From Collinsella sp. (GTDB lineage: Bacteria > Actinomycetota > Coriobacteriia > Coriobacteriales > Coriobacteriaceae): a stretch of 33,678 nucleotides of DNA. The position numbers and the translations under genes were made by a program. The stretch spans positions 1 through 33,678 of the forward strand of contig DXMY01000013.1 of NCBI GenBank assembly GCA_019413925.1, written 5' to 3'. Positions 7,030-15,342 of the stretch are shown piece after piece (position 1 is the stretch's first letter; every line of letters begins with the position of its first letter). The notes beneath the pieces were generated by a model that was not told where the DNA came from, did not search any database, and saw nothing but the letters and a program-made list of their open reading frames with translations.

Positions 7030-8067
7030 CTAACCCCGTATGTCCCTAACAGTCGAGCGTTCGACCAGCGTGCTCGGCACATGAATCGCCTCGATAGACG
7101 AGCTCTCTCCAATCGCCGCCTCAAACGCAAGCTTACCGACACCGCGCAAATCAAATCGCAGCGTCGTCAGCCGATTGTGAGGAACAAGTCCCTCGAGTGC
7201 GTCGTCGATACCAACCACGCTCACGTCGTCGGGCACGGACAGGCCCGCGTTCTCGAGCGCGGCGATAACGCCCAGCGCCATCTGGTCATTTGCCGCAAGC
7301 ACGGCAGTCGGCGCCTGCGACCCGCCGGCAAGCACCTCGGCCGCAATCCGCTCGCCCATGGCGTACCCACTGTCCGCACTCCAATCGCCGCGCAGCATCG
7401 GAGCGGCATCGACATGAGCACGACCCAGCGTATCGCGCCAACCGGCCTCACGAAAACGCGAGGAAATCGAGTTTTCCGGACCCGCCACAAACCGCATATT
7501 CGAGTGACCATGTTCCAGCAGATAATTGGTCAACAGCTCGCACGAACCATACTGGTCGGAGTCGATCGTCGTGCAGCGCGGATGCGCATACATGGACAGG
7601 ATGACCGTTCGCACTCCCGGCTGGGGAACAAACTCCTCAAAATCGGGAGCCATGCGGTTCATGTTGAGAATCATGCCGTCGACGGGTCGCTCGACCATGC
7701 GGCGCGAGGCATCGGCAAGTGCATAGGGCTTGTCGCCGCCCATCTCGATCATAGTGACGGCAAAATCGTGCTCGCGCGCCGCTTGCATGATACCCTCGAG
7801 CGTCGCCAGGTTACCGACACGTGTGATGTTGTACATGCACAGGCCAATAGAACGATACGACCCGCCGCGCAACGCCGCTCCAGCAAAATTGGGACGAAAG
7901 CCCAGCTCTTCCATGGCGGCCAGCACACGCTTGCGCGTCTTTTCCGTCACGTTGGGCATACCGTTGACCACGCGAGACACAGTCTGGCGGCTCACGCCAG
8001 CGAGCGCCGCAACCTCTGCCGCGCTCGCCGAACGACCATTCCTTGTCTGCTGATCCATGCCTTCCAC
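7030..8067 (-). CDS. LacI-family transcriptional repressor of module 2
   Basis: A 345-residue LacI/GalR regulator: HTH at about residues 15-60 from the chosen start (EVAALAGVSRQTVSRVV), hinge RPNFAGAAL, then the sugar-binding core ending STVRDIRG. I prefer the GTG at 8067, which has AGCAGG five bases upstream. The open frame extends to an ATG at 8115, but that start has no Shine-Dalgarno and abuts an operator; an ATG at 8058 is also possible. It is divergent from the GH1/EIICB operon at 8403-11788 and is expected to repress it through the sites at 8251-8289, and itself through 8119-8135. It is a close paralogue of the regulators at 2119 and 12202, with a different recognition-helix pair (R-Q). 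Confidence 0.9.
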   Translation of the reverse strand: MEGMDQQTRNGRSASAAEVAALAGVSRQTVSRVVNGMPNVTEKTRKRVLAAMEELGFRPNFAGAALRGGSYRSIGLCMYNITRVGNLATLEGIMQAAREHDFAVTMIEMGGDKPYALADASRRMVERPVDGMILNMNRMAPDFEEFVPQPGVRTVILSMYAHPRCTTIDSDQYGSCELLTNYLLEHGHSNMRFVAGPENSISSRFREAGWRDTLGRAHVDAAPMLRGDWSADSGYAMGERIAAEVLAGGSQAPTAVLAANDQMALGVIAALENAGLSVPDDVSVVGIDDALEGLVPHNRLTTLRFDLRGVGKLAFEAAIGESSSIEAIHVPSTLVERSTVRDIRG

Positions 8068-8118
8068 GCTAACCTGCTTCCCAACTATTCCCCGCGCCCA
8101 TGGCGCATCGTACATACA

Positions 8119-8135
8119 TTGATAACGTGCTCATG
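8119..8135. promoter_or_regulatory. Module-2 operator copy near the lacI start
   Basis: TTGATAACGTGCTCATG matches 14 of 17 positions of the tandem operators at 8251-8289. It lies just upstream of the longest possible reading frame of the LacI gene and is likely autoregulatory. Confidence 0.55.
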
Positions 8136-8180
8136 ATACCCGAGCCATATACCACAACATGAAAACTTCTGTCAATCAAA

Positions 8181-8213
8181 ACCGCTTACCGAACAAATAC
8201 AACCGTTCGCGGC
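8181..8213 (+). promoter_or_regulatory. CCGYTYACC direct repeat, 21-bp period, module 2
   Basis: CCGCTTACCG (8182) and CCGTTCGCGG (8203) are 21 bp apart, with ACAA after the first copy and CAA before the second, as in module 3. The pair lies 38 bp before the first operator. Confidence 0.5.
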
Positions 8214-8250
8214 TGTTTGAAGTTGTTTTGTTTCTATACATCCCAGCCGG

Positions 8251-8289
8251 ATGTTAACGTGCTCATTGTCAAATGTTCACGTGCTCATT
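8251..8289. promoter_or_regulatory. Module-2 tandem cre-like operators
   Basis: ATGTTAACGTGCTCATT (8251-8267) and ATGTTCACGTGCTCATT (8273-8289) are direct repeats with 22-bp period and one difference. The central ACGT core and TCAT end mark them as variants of the module-1 and module-3 sites. The likely ligand is the LacI protein at 7030-8067. Confidence 0.65.
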
Positions 8290-8402
8290 TTGGTTCTAAT
8301 CATTTTAAGATAGTGTTTATCGGGCTTTTTCACCGCTGAACGCTAACCAGGGAGCCTCCTGAGCGCAAACGCACAATATCGAACAGCGAGACGAGAGGGT
8401 GT

Positions 8403-9851
8403 ATGCATATGTCTTTGCTAAACCGCGTACAGCAGCTGCCGAAGGGCTTTGTTTGGGGCGCCGCAACCGCCGCGTACCAAACGGAAGGTTCCACGAAGGT
8501 GGCAGGCAAGGGTAAGACCATGTGGGACGATTACCTTGTCGCCCAGGGTCGCTTTTTGCCCGACCCGGCCAGTGATTTCTACAACCGCTACGAGGAGGAT
8601 ATCCGCCTTTCTGCCGAGCATGGACTCAACGCCATTCGTGTGTCCATCGCCTGGACCCGCATCTTCCCCAACGGCGACGATGCCGAACCCCTCGCCGAGG
8701 GCGTTAAGCACTACCACGAGCTGTTCGCCTGCTGCAAAAAGTATGGCGTCGAGCCCTATGTGTCCCTGCATCACTTTGACTCCCCCGCCGCCCTGTTCAA
8801 CCAGGGCGACTGGCTCAACCGCAAGACCGTCGACGCCTATGTGCGCTATGCCGAGTTCTGCTTCCGCGAGTTCCGCGAGGTCAAGAATTGGTTCACCATC
8901 AACGAGCTCATCAGCCTCTCGCACTCCCAATACATCCAAGGCAACTTCCCGCCCAACCATCACTTTGATGTGACGAGCGGCATCCAGAGCCAGCACAACG
9001 AGCTCGTTGCCCACGCCCGCGCCGTCAACCTGTATAAGGATCTTGACGAGACCGAGCACCTGGGCGGACGCATTGGCATGGTCAACGTCCTGACGCCGGC
9101 ATATCCTGCCACCGACTCGCCCGCCGACCAGCACGCCGCCGACCTGTACAACGCCTTCTACACCGACTTCATCATGGACGGCGCCTTCCTGGGTCACTAC
9201 TCCGCGCGCACCCTCTCACTCATCAACGAGATTCTGCGTGCCAACAACGCCACACTTACGGTTGAGGACAGCGACATGGAGGAGCTCGCCAAGGCGGCGC
9301 CCCGCAACGATATGTTCGGCCTCAACTACTATCAGTCGGCGTTTATCGCCGCCTACGATGGCGAGTCAACCAACAGCTTTAACGGCACCGGAGACAAGGG
9401 CACCTCGTGCTTTAAGTTTAAGGGCGTCGGGCAGCAGGTCGATATGCCGGGTATCCCCACCACCGACTGGGATTGGCTCATCTACCCGCAAGGCCTCTAC
9501 GACACGCTCAAGCACATCAGCGCCACCTATCCCAACCTCCCCGTCATCTATATCACCGAAAACGGCCTGGGCCACAAGGACCCCGAGCCCGACGCAAACG
9601 GCATCGTCGCCGATCCCGAGCGCATCGACTTTGTCGACCAGCACATGGAGAAGGTGCTCCAGGCGCGCGCCGAGGGCGTCGACGTCCAGGGCTACTTTAT
9701 CTGGAGCCTGCAGGACCAGTTCTCGTGGGCCAATGGCTATAACAAGCGCTACGGCCTGTTCTACATCGACTTCGACACGCAAAAACGCTACATCAAGCAG
9801 TCGGCACTCTGGTACAAGGAGCTCGCCGACACTATGGCGGACGCGCAGTAG
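8403..9851 (+). CDS. GH1 6-phospho-beta-glycosidase, module 2
   Basis: A 482-residue GH1 enzyme. It starts with a typical FVWGAATAAYQTEG; the acid/base is Glu168 in FTINEL and the nucleophile Glu386 in ITENGLGHKD. The phosphate-contacting pattern FSWANGYNKRYG is kept, so the substrate is a 6-phospho-sugar glycoside. It is the most divergent of the three copies here (for example ISLSHSQYIQGNFPPN after the acid/base), so a different aglycone or sugar is plausible. GAGAGGG lies four bases before the ATG at 8403; a second ATG at 8409 is possible. Unlike modules 1 and 3, it precedes its permease gene, by 176 bp. It is probably induced through the LacI protein at 7030-8067. Confidence 0.92.
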   Translation: MHMSLLNRVQQLPKGFVWGAATAAYQTEGSTKVAGKGKTMWDDYLVAQGRFLPDPASDFYNRYEEDIRLSAEHGLNAIRVSIAWTRIFPNGDDAEPLAEGVKHYHELFACCKKYGVEPYVSLHHFDSPAALFNQGDWLNRKTVDAYVRYAEFCFREFREVKNWFTINELISLSHSQYIQGNFPPNHHFDVTSGIQSQHNELVAHARAVNLYKDLDETEHLGGRIGMVNVLTPAYPATDSPADQHAADLYNAFYTDFIMDGAFLGHYSARTLSLINEILRANNATLTVEDSDMEELAKAAPRNDMFGLNYYQSAFIAAYDGESTNSFNGTGDKGTSCFKFKGVGQQVDMPGIPTTDWDWLIYPQGLYDTLKHISATYPNLPVIYITENGLGHKDPEPDANGIVADPERIDFVDQHMEKVLQARAEGVDVQGYFIWSLQDQFSWANGYNKRYGLFYIDFDTQKRYIKQSALWYKELADTMADAQ

Positions 9852-9860
9852 CGCATCGCC

Positions 9861-9884
9861 TCGCTTTCCCCCGAGAAGGGAGCG
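9861..9884 (+). other. Weak intercistronic hairpin, module 2
   Basis: CGCTTTCCC faces GGGAGCG across a short loop, with no T-tract. The 176-bp gap between GH1 and EIICB otherwise shows only a GC-rich stretch and the permease ribosome-binding site (GAGGAG at 10014-10019). Confidence 0.3.
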
Positions 9885-10027
9885 GCCCTATGCGATACAA
9901 ACCCAGCCGCCCCCCTCTCTCCCCCTGGGACCGACCCCGCCTGCACCCGGGCTTTTAGCAAGCGGGAGACCATATAGGTTTTCAACGTCCATGCCATTAA
10001 GATTTCATGCAAAGAGGAGCGTGAACT

Positions 10028-11788
10028 ATGGAATCGATCGTTAAGTTCTTGGAGAAAGGTCAGCCGTACTTCGACAAGGTCTCTAAGAACATCTACCTTC
10101 AGGCCATTAAAGACGGCTTTTTGGCAGCAATGCCCATCATCCTGTCTTCTTCTGTCTTCCTGCTTATTTCGACCCTGCCGGGCGTTGTCGCCACGGTCGG
10201 CGGCTTTACGCTGCCCGACTGGTGGAACGTCGACGTCGTGAACTTCTGCAACAAGGTTTACAACTTCACGATGGGCGTCGTGGGCATCATGGTCGCCGGC
10301 ACCACCGCAAGCGCGCTGACCGGCTCCAAGAACCGCCGCATGCCTGCCGGCAAGGCCATCAACGCCACGAGCACCATGGTCGCCGCCATGTGCGCTATGC
10401 TCATCTTGGCCGTTACCCAGACGAGTGCCAAGATCGACGGCGCCGATGTCTCGGTGTTCTTTACCGACAACATGGGCACCAAGGGCCTGCTGAGCTCCTT
10501 TGTCGCCGCATTTGCCACGGTCAACATCTATGCCTTCTGCATTAAGCGAGACATCACCATCAAGCTGCCCAAAGAAGTCCCCGGCGCCATCGCCCAGAAC
10601 TTCCGCGACATCTTCGCCTTCAGCTTCTCCATCCTGTTTGTCGCCGTCATCGACGTTATCTGCCGCACCTGCTTGGCCGTCCCGTTTGCCAACGTCATCT
10701 CCACGCTGGTGAGCCCGCTGTTCGCCGCTGCCGATTCCTACGCCGGCCTCGCCCTCATCTGGTTCATGATCCCTCTGTTCTGGTTCATGGGCATCCACGG
10801 CCCCTCGGTCGTTAAGCCTGCCCTCAACGCCGCGCTGTTTGGCAACATCACTACCAACCTCGCCACGCTGCAGGCCGGCGGTCACCCCGCCCTCGCCCTG
10901 ACCGAAAACTTCGGTAACTACATCGGCGAACTCGGCGGCACCGGCGCCACGTTCATTGTCCCGATTATCTTCCTGCTCTTTATGCGCTCCAAGCAGCTCA
11001 AGGCCGTCGGCAAAGCCTCTGTCGTGCCCGTGATGTTCGCCGTCAACGAGCCGCTGCTGTTCGCCGCACCCATCATCCTCAACCCGTACTTCCTGATCCC
11101 GTTCCTGTTTGCCCCCGTGGCCAACGTCCTCATTGGTAAGTTCTTCATCGACTTTTTGGGCATGAACGGCTTTATCTATGCCATGCCGTGGGCACTCCCC
11201 GGACCGATCGGCACCTTCATCGACACCAACTTCCAGCCGATCTCTCTGGTCCTGGTTGTCGTCCTGCTGGTCGTTGACTTCTTGATCTACTACCCGTTCT
11301 GCAAGGCCTACGACAACGTCCTGTGCAAGCAGGAGGCCGAGACCCTGGCCGAAGAAGAGGCCGAGGAGACCAAGGCCGTCAAGACCGCTGCCGCCCCCGC
11401 CGTTGAGGCTCCTGTTGTCGAGACCGCTTCTGCCACTGAGGCCTCCGCAGCTCCGTCCGCCCTTAAGGGCAAGGATCTGAGGGTTCTGGTTCTGTGCGCT
11501 GGCGCCGGCACCTCTGCACTGCTCGCCAACGCGCTTAAGGAAGGCGCCGACGAGCTGGGCATCGACATTACCGCCAACGCCGGTGCCTACGGCAGCCACT
11601 ACGCCATCATGGACCAGTACAACGTCATCGTCCTGGCTCCGCAGGTTCGCACCTATTACAACGAGATGAAGGCCGACACCGACCGCCTGGGCATCACGCT
11701 GCTGTCGCCCAAGGGCAAACAGTACATCGACCTCACTAAGGATCCCAAGGGTGCCGTCGCCTGGATCGAGGAAAACCTCGAGGCATAA
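10028..11788 (+). CDS. PTS lactose/cellobiose-family EIIC-EIIB fused permease, module 2
   Basis: A 586-residue EIICB. The EIIC domain (about 1-425) has LEKGQPYFDKVSKNIYLQAI at the start, FWFMGIHGPSVVKPAL, GGTGAT and AVNEPLLFAAPIILNP. A linker rich in Ala, Glu, Thr and Val (about 440-480) leads to EIIB with VLVLCAGAGTSALLANAL; Cys490 is the predicted phospho-acceptor. GAGGAG lies eight bases before the ATG. The gene follows the module-2 GH1 and ends with a strong terminator. It resembles the module-3 permease more than the LacE-like module-1 one. No EIIA is encoded with it, so it depends on an EIIA in trans. Confidence 0.93.
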   Translation: MESIVKFLEKGQPYFDKVSKNIYLQAIKDGFLAAMPIILSSSVFLLISTLPGVVATVGGFTLPDWWNVDVVNFCNKVYNFTMGVVGIMVAGTTASALTGSKNRRMPAGKAINATSTMVAAMCAMLILAVTQTSAKIDGADVSVFFTDNMGTKGLLSSFVAAFATVNIYAFCIKRDITIKLPKEVPGAIAQNFRDIFAFSFSILFVAVIDVICRTCLAVPFANVISTLVSPLFAAADSYAGLALIWFMIPLFWFMGIHGPSVVKPALNAALFGNITTNLATLQAGGHPALALTENFGNYIGELGGTGATFIVPIIFLLFMRSKQLKAVGKASVVPVMFAVNEPLLFAAPIILNPYFLIPFLFAPVANVLIGKFFIDFLGMNGFIYAMPWALPGPIGTFIDTNFQPISLVLVVVLLVVDFLIYYPFCKAYDNVLCKQEAETLAEEEAEETKAVKTAAAPAVEAPVVETASATEASAAPSALKGKDLRVLVLCAGAGTSALLANALKEGADELGIDITANAGAYGSHYAIMDQYNVIVLAPQVRTYYNEMKADTDRLGITLLSPKGKQYIDLTKDPKGAVAWIEENLEA

Positions 11789-11818
11789 GACGCTGACACC
11801 ACCTGCCGCTTGCAGACA

Positions 11819-11862
11819 ATAAATGGCCCGTGCATCGATGTGTGATGCGCGGGCCATTTTGT
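11819..11862 (+). terminator. Terminator of the module-2 operon
   Basis: A stem of about 16 bp (AAATGGCCCG-GCATC with its complement) and a 7-base loop, followed by TTTTGTTT, begins 31 bp after the EIICB stop. Confidence 0.88.
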
Positions 11863-11883
11863 TTAGACCGCACCCGTCCTCCT

Positions 11884-12187
11884 GTTCATCTCAATCTGTA
11901 ACATCTAGCCGAGTTTTTGGGTCCCAGCTGTTACGGATCGAGGTGAACGCACAGGCCAAGCCAAAAATCTCAATCTGTAACATGTAGACCGCTTTTGACC
12001 GCTTAGATGTTACAGATCGAGACAAACAGATGGGTCAATCCAATCAATCTAGATCTGTAACACCTGGCTGGTCATTTCACTCCTAACTGTTACAGATCGA
12101 GACAAACGGAATAAGCCGGGCCGAATTGTCTAAATCTGTAACATCTAGCCGAGTTTTCGGGTCCCACCTGTTACAGATTTAGACGAG
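11884..12187. repeat. Palindromic repeat cluster 2 (4 units: A, B, C, A)
   Basis: Units are at 11884-11948 (type A), 11968-12024 (type B), 12048-12104 (variant middle CTGGCTGGTCATTTCACTCC) and about 12126-12186 (type A). Each has inverted arms near TCTCAATCTGTAACA. Unit starts are 78-84 bp apart. The cluster fills the convergent gap between the EIICB terminator and the next LacI gene. Confidence 0.88.
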
Positions 12188-12201
12188 CAGGCCGAGCACG
12201 T

Positions 12202-13212
12202 CTACACCCGCAGGTCCTTTACGCTGGAACGCTCGACCAGCACGCCCGAGACGAGCGTACGGCTTCTGGAGCTCGGGGCTTCCAGACCGGCGACGACTTC
12301 ATTAAGCGCACGGACGCCCAGCTCGCGGTGGCGAAACTTCACCGACGTCAGAATCGAGTTGGGAATCGTCTTGTAGAGCTCATCGTCGAAGCCGATCACG
12401 GACACGTCGTCGGGCACACTGAGCCCTTTGTCACGTAGAGCCATCATCACGCCGTTTGCCATGCAGTCGTTAGCAGCGAGGACCGCCGTACAATCGGGTT
12501 TATCGGCAAGCACAAGGCCCGCAGCATAGCCACTATCCGCATTCCAATCGCCTTGCAGAGGCTCGGGCGGCTCAATGCCACGCGTCTCGAGTGCCGCACG
12601 CCAACCTTTCATACGGCACTGACTCGACAGCGACTCTTTCTTACCAGAGACGAAGTACACGTTCTTGTGTCCGCGATTTAAGAAGTACTCGCATGCCATG
12701 CGCGCGCCGCCCTCTTGGTCGTCACTGACGGTAGAGCAGGTAGGATGTTCCATCGACGTGATAATCACCGTCTTGAGGTCTTTCGGCGCCTCAAAGGTAT
12801 CAAAGTCATCGACCATCTGGCGCAGGTTAAAAATCATGCCGTCGACGGGAAGCTGCGACATCCTACGTGCCGCTTCGGCAAGGGTCATCTTCTCCCCCGC
12901 CCGCTTTTTAATCATCGTGAGCGCAAAGCCTCGCTCTGCGGCGGCATCCGCGATACCGTCAATCATGTCCACGTTGCCGCCCGACAAGTGGAACAGCACC
13001 ACGCCGATGCACCCGTAACGGCCCAACTTGAGTGAACGCGCGGCAAAGTTGGTCCGAAACCCAAGCGCCTCCATGGCCGCATGGACCTTATCGCGCGTCC
13101 TCTCGCGCACGCTATCGGGCTCATTGATCACACGAGACACCGTCTTGAGGGAAACACCCGCGGCAACCGCCACATCGTTCATCGAGACGCTTTTCTTGTC
13201 CATCGTTGCCAC
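12202..13212 (-). CDS. LacI-family transcriptional repressor of module 3
   Basis: A 336-residue LacI/GalR regulator: HTH MNDVAVAAGVSLKTVSRVI, hinge RTNFAARSL, sugar-binding core ending SSVKDLRV. I chose the GTG at 13212 because GGAG lies five bases upstream. An ATG at 13203 would start right at MDKKSVSM, and the frame extends to an ATG at 13281 without a ribosome site. It is divergent from the EIICB/GH1 operon at 13488-16764, whose promoter contains a perfect 20-bp palindromic operator. The third paralogue of the set; its recognition helix has L-K where the others have E-Q or R-Q, matching the different operator arms. Confidence 0.9.
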   Translation of the reverse strand: MATMDKKSVSMNDVAVAAGVSLKTVSRVINEPDSVRERTRDKVHAAMEALGFRTNFAARSLKLGRYGCIGVVLFHLSGGNVDMIDGIADAAAERGFALTMIKKRAGEKMTLAEAARRMSQLPVDGMIFNLRQMVDDFDTFEAPKDLKTVIITSMEHPTCSTVSDDQEGGARMACEYFLNRGHKNVYFVSGKKESLSSQCRMKGWRAALETRGIEPPEPLQGDWNADSGYAAGLVLADKPDCTAVLAANDCMANGVMMALRDKGLSVPDDVSVIGFDDELYKTIPNSILTSVKFRHRELGVRALNEVVAGLEAPSSRSRTLVSGVLVERSSVKDLRV

Positions 13213-13285
13213 TGCTTCTCCAGTCGGTTCCCTATCGATCGTTCCTTGCGTTCTAGCATACACTACCTGCTCGGTTTTCAAATTT

Positions 13286-13318
13286 GCCGTTTACCGGACA
13301 ATACCAACCGTTCACCCG
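13286..13318 (+). promoter_or_regulatory. CCGYTYACC direct repeat, 21-bp period, module 3
   Basis: CCGTTTACCGG (13287) and CCGTTCACCCG (13308) are exactly 21 bp apart, and the bases between resemble module 2 (ACAA then CCAA). The element is 23 bp before the operator pair. Confidence 0.55.
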
Positions 13319-13340
13319 TAAATCCTTGTTGCTCTTCCAA

Positions 13341-13384
13341 AAATGTCTTACGTTGTCATTAACGAAATGACAACGTTGTCATTT
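13341..13384. promoter_or_regulatory. Module-3 operator pair including a perfect 20-bp palindrome
   Basis: AAATGACAACGTTGTCATTT at 13365-13384 is a perfect palindrome. AAATGTCTTACGTTGTCATT at 13341-13360 shares its right half, with 24-bp centre spacing. Both fit a LacI/CcpA-type operator with central AACGTT. They lie 104-147 bp before the EIICB start and are the likely target of the divergent LacI protein. Confidence 0.7.
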
Positions 13385-13487
13385 CGCAATGCCTTCCTTA
13401 AGCAGGAAGGTTTCCGGGCAGTCCTGACCATCCATCGACGACCAGTTCCATCCACATGCATCGCGCATCGAACAGCAAAGGAGCTCT

Positions 13488-15266
13488 ATGGACGCCATCG
13501 TAAAGATGCTCGAAAAGCATCAACCGTTCTTTGAGAAAATCTCGAGGAACATCTACCTCCAGGCCATTAAGGACGGATTCCTTGGGTGCATGCCCATCGT
13601 CCTCACCTCTTCGATCTTCCTACTGATTGCCACCCTTCCTGGCGTAGTTGGCATCACGCTGCCCCAGCCGCTCATCGACTGGTGCAACAAGCTGTACAAC
13701 TTCACCATGGGCGTCATGGGCATCATGGTTGCCGGCACCACTGCCAAGAACTTTACGGCTTCCATGAACCGTCGCATGCCCGCCGGCAAAGTGCTCAACG
13801 ACGGCTCCACCATGGTTGCCGCCCAGTGCAGCATGCTTTTGCTCGCTGTTACGCAGTTCACCACCAAGTTCAACGGCTCCGAACTTTCGGTCTTCGATTG
13901 CACCAGCATGGGTACGCGCGGTCTGTTCTCGGCCTATATCGCCGCGTTCATTACCGTTTGGGTCTATAAGTTCTGCGTCTCGCGCGATCTGACCATTAAG
14001 CTGCCCAAGGAGGTCCCAGGCGCCATCGCTCAGAACTTCCGCGACATTATTCCCTTTGGCGGCGCCGTCATCATCTGCGGCATCATCGATGTCGTCGTGC
14101 GCAACCTCATGGGCGTTCCGTTCTCCGAGCTGCTTATCAAACTGCTCTCCCCGCTCTTTACCGCTGCAGAAACCTATCCTGGCCTTATCCTTATCCAGGC
14201 AGCCACCGCGTTCTTCTGGTTCATCGGCGTCCACGGCCCCTCGATCGTCCAGCCGGGCATCGACCCCATCCGTCTTGCCAATCAGGCCGAGAACCTGCAG
14301 GTTCTGCTGGCCGGTGGTCACCCCGCCCACTCCCTCACCTTTAACATGTCGCTCGTGGGTGAGTTCGGCGGCACCGGCGCCACGTTCATCGTGCCGCTTC
14401 TGCTGATTCTCTTTATGAAGTCCAAGCAGCTCAAGGCCGTCGGTAAGGCCTCGATTGTTCCTGTTGCCTTTGCTGTCAACGAGCCGCTGCTCTTTGGCGC
14501 GCCGATGATCCTTAACCCCTACATGCTCGTCCCCTTTGTTGCCGCCGGTTGCGTCAACGTGAGTGTTGCCAAGTTCTTTATCGATAACGTGGGCATGAAC
14601 GGCTTCTCCTTCGTGGTGCCTTGGGCTACCCCTGCCCCCATCGGCATCTTCATCACCACGAACTTCCAGCTTATCGCCCTGGTATTTGTCGCGATTATCA
14701 TCTTGCTGGACGCCATCATCTACCTTCCGTTCTTGAAGGCATACGATAAGCTGCTCTGCGACCAGGAGGCCGAGCGCGCCGCCGAGCTGGGTCTCGAGTC
14801 CGATGGTGCCGCCGCCATCGCCGCCAACGCCCCTGCGCCCGCTGTCGAACAGGCTACCGCTTCCGTCGAGACGACCGCTGCCGCCGCCGACAGCAAGCCT
14901 GTCGCCGATCAGCCCGAGCCCGCTGCCGATGCATCCGCCAAGAAGGATGTCGATGGCCTGAAGGTCCTCGTCCTGTGCGCCGGCGCCGGCACCTCTGCCA
15001 TGCTCGCCAACGCCATCAAGGAAGGTGCCGCACAGACCGGAGAGAACATCGCTTCCTCCGCAGGCGCCTATGGCCAGCACACTGCCATCATGGATCAGTA
15101 CGACGTCATCGTGCTCGCCCCGCAGGTTCGTAGCTACTACAACGACATGAAGGCCGACACCGATCGCCTGGGCATTAAGCTGCTCGCTCCCCGCGGTAAG
15201 GAATATATCGACCTTACTCGCGACCCCGCTGGCGCCATCAAGTGGCTCCGCGAGAACCTCGACTAG
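13488..15266 (+). CDS. PTS lactose/cellobiose-family EIIC-EIIB fused permease, module 3
   Basis: A 592-residue EIICB. The EIIC domain (about 1-430) opens with LEKHQPFFEKISRNIYLQAI and contains FWFIGVHGPSIVQPGI, GGTGAT and AVNEPLLFGAPMILNP. The linker is the longest of the four here (about 430-487, Ala/Glu/Thr-rich). EIIB follows with VLVLCAGAGTSAMLANA; Cys497 is the predicted phospho-cysteine. AAAGGAG precedes the ATG. The GH1 gene follows after 76 bp containing a hairpin. It imports and phosphorylates a beta-linked disaccharide of unknown identity, with the EIIA from another locus. Confidence 0.93.
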   Translation: MDAIVKMLEKHQPFFEKISRNIYLQAIKDGFLGCMPIVLTSSIFLLIATLPGVVGITLPQPLIDWCNKLYNFTMGVMGIMVAGTTAKNFTASMNRRMPAGKVLNDGSTMVAAQCSMLLLAVTQFTTKFNGSELSVFDCTSMGTRGLFSAYIAAFITVWVYKFCVSRDLTIKLPKEVPGAIAQNFRDIIPFGGAVIICGIIDVVVRNLMGVPFSELLIKLLSPLFTAAETYPGLILIQAATAFFWFIGVHGPSIVQPGIDPIRLANQAENLQVLLAGGHPAHSLTFNMSLVGEFGGTGATFIVPLLLILFMKSKQLKAVGKASIVPVAFAVNEPLLFGAPMILNPYMLVPFVAAGCVNVSVAKFFIDNVGMNGFSFVVPWATPAPIGIFITTNFQLIALVFVAIIILLDAIIYLPFLKAYDKLLCDQEAERAAELGLESDGAAAIAANAPAPAVEQATASVETTAAAADSKPVADQPEPAADASAKKDVDGLKVLVLCAGAGTSAMLANAIKEGAAQTGENIASSAGAYGQHTAIMDQYDVIVLAPQVRSYYNDMKADTDRLGIKLLAPRGKEYIDLTRDPAGAIKWLRENLD

Positions 15267-15281
15267 TTACCTCCCTCTGTT

Positions 15282-15308
15282 GGTGCCCGGATTCCCGGTT
15301 CGGGCACC
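15282..15308 (+). other. Intercistronic hairpin between EIICB and GH1, module 3
   Basis: A perfect 8-bp stem (GGTGCCCG / CGGGCACC) with an 11-base loop and no T-tract. It occupies the same place as the hairpin at 5257-5290 in module 1, so it may tune the permease/hydrolase expression ratio by stabilising the upstream message. Confidence 0.55.
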
Positions 15309-15342
15309 TCTCCCTATTCGTATCCCACAGAAAGGATGACTC

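Noticed and set aside
11884..12187. CRISPR-like array of regularly spaced repeats
   Set aside because: The repeats are 57-65 bp palindromes with diverged middles, the roughly 20-bp spacers recur between clusters, and there is no cas gene or leader; better explained as an interspersed palindrome family.
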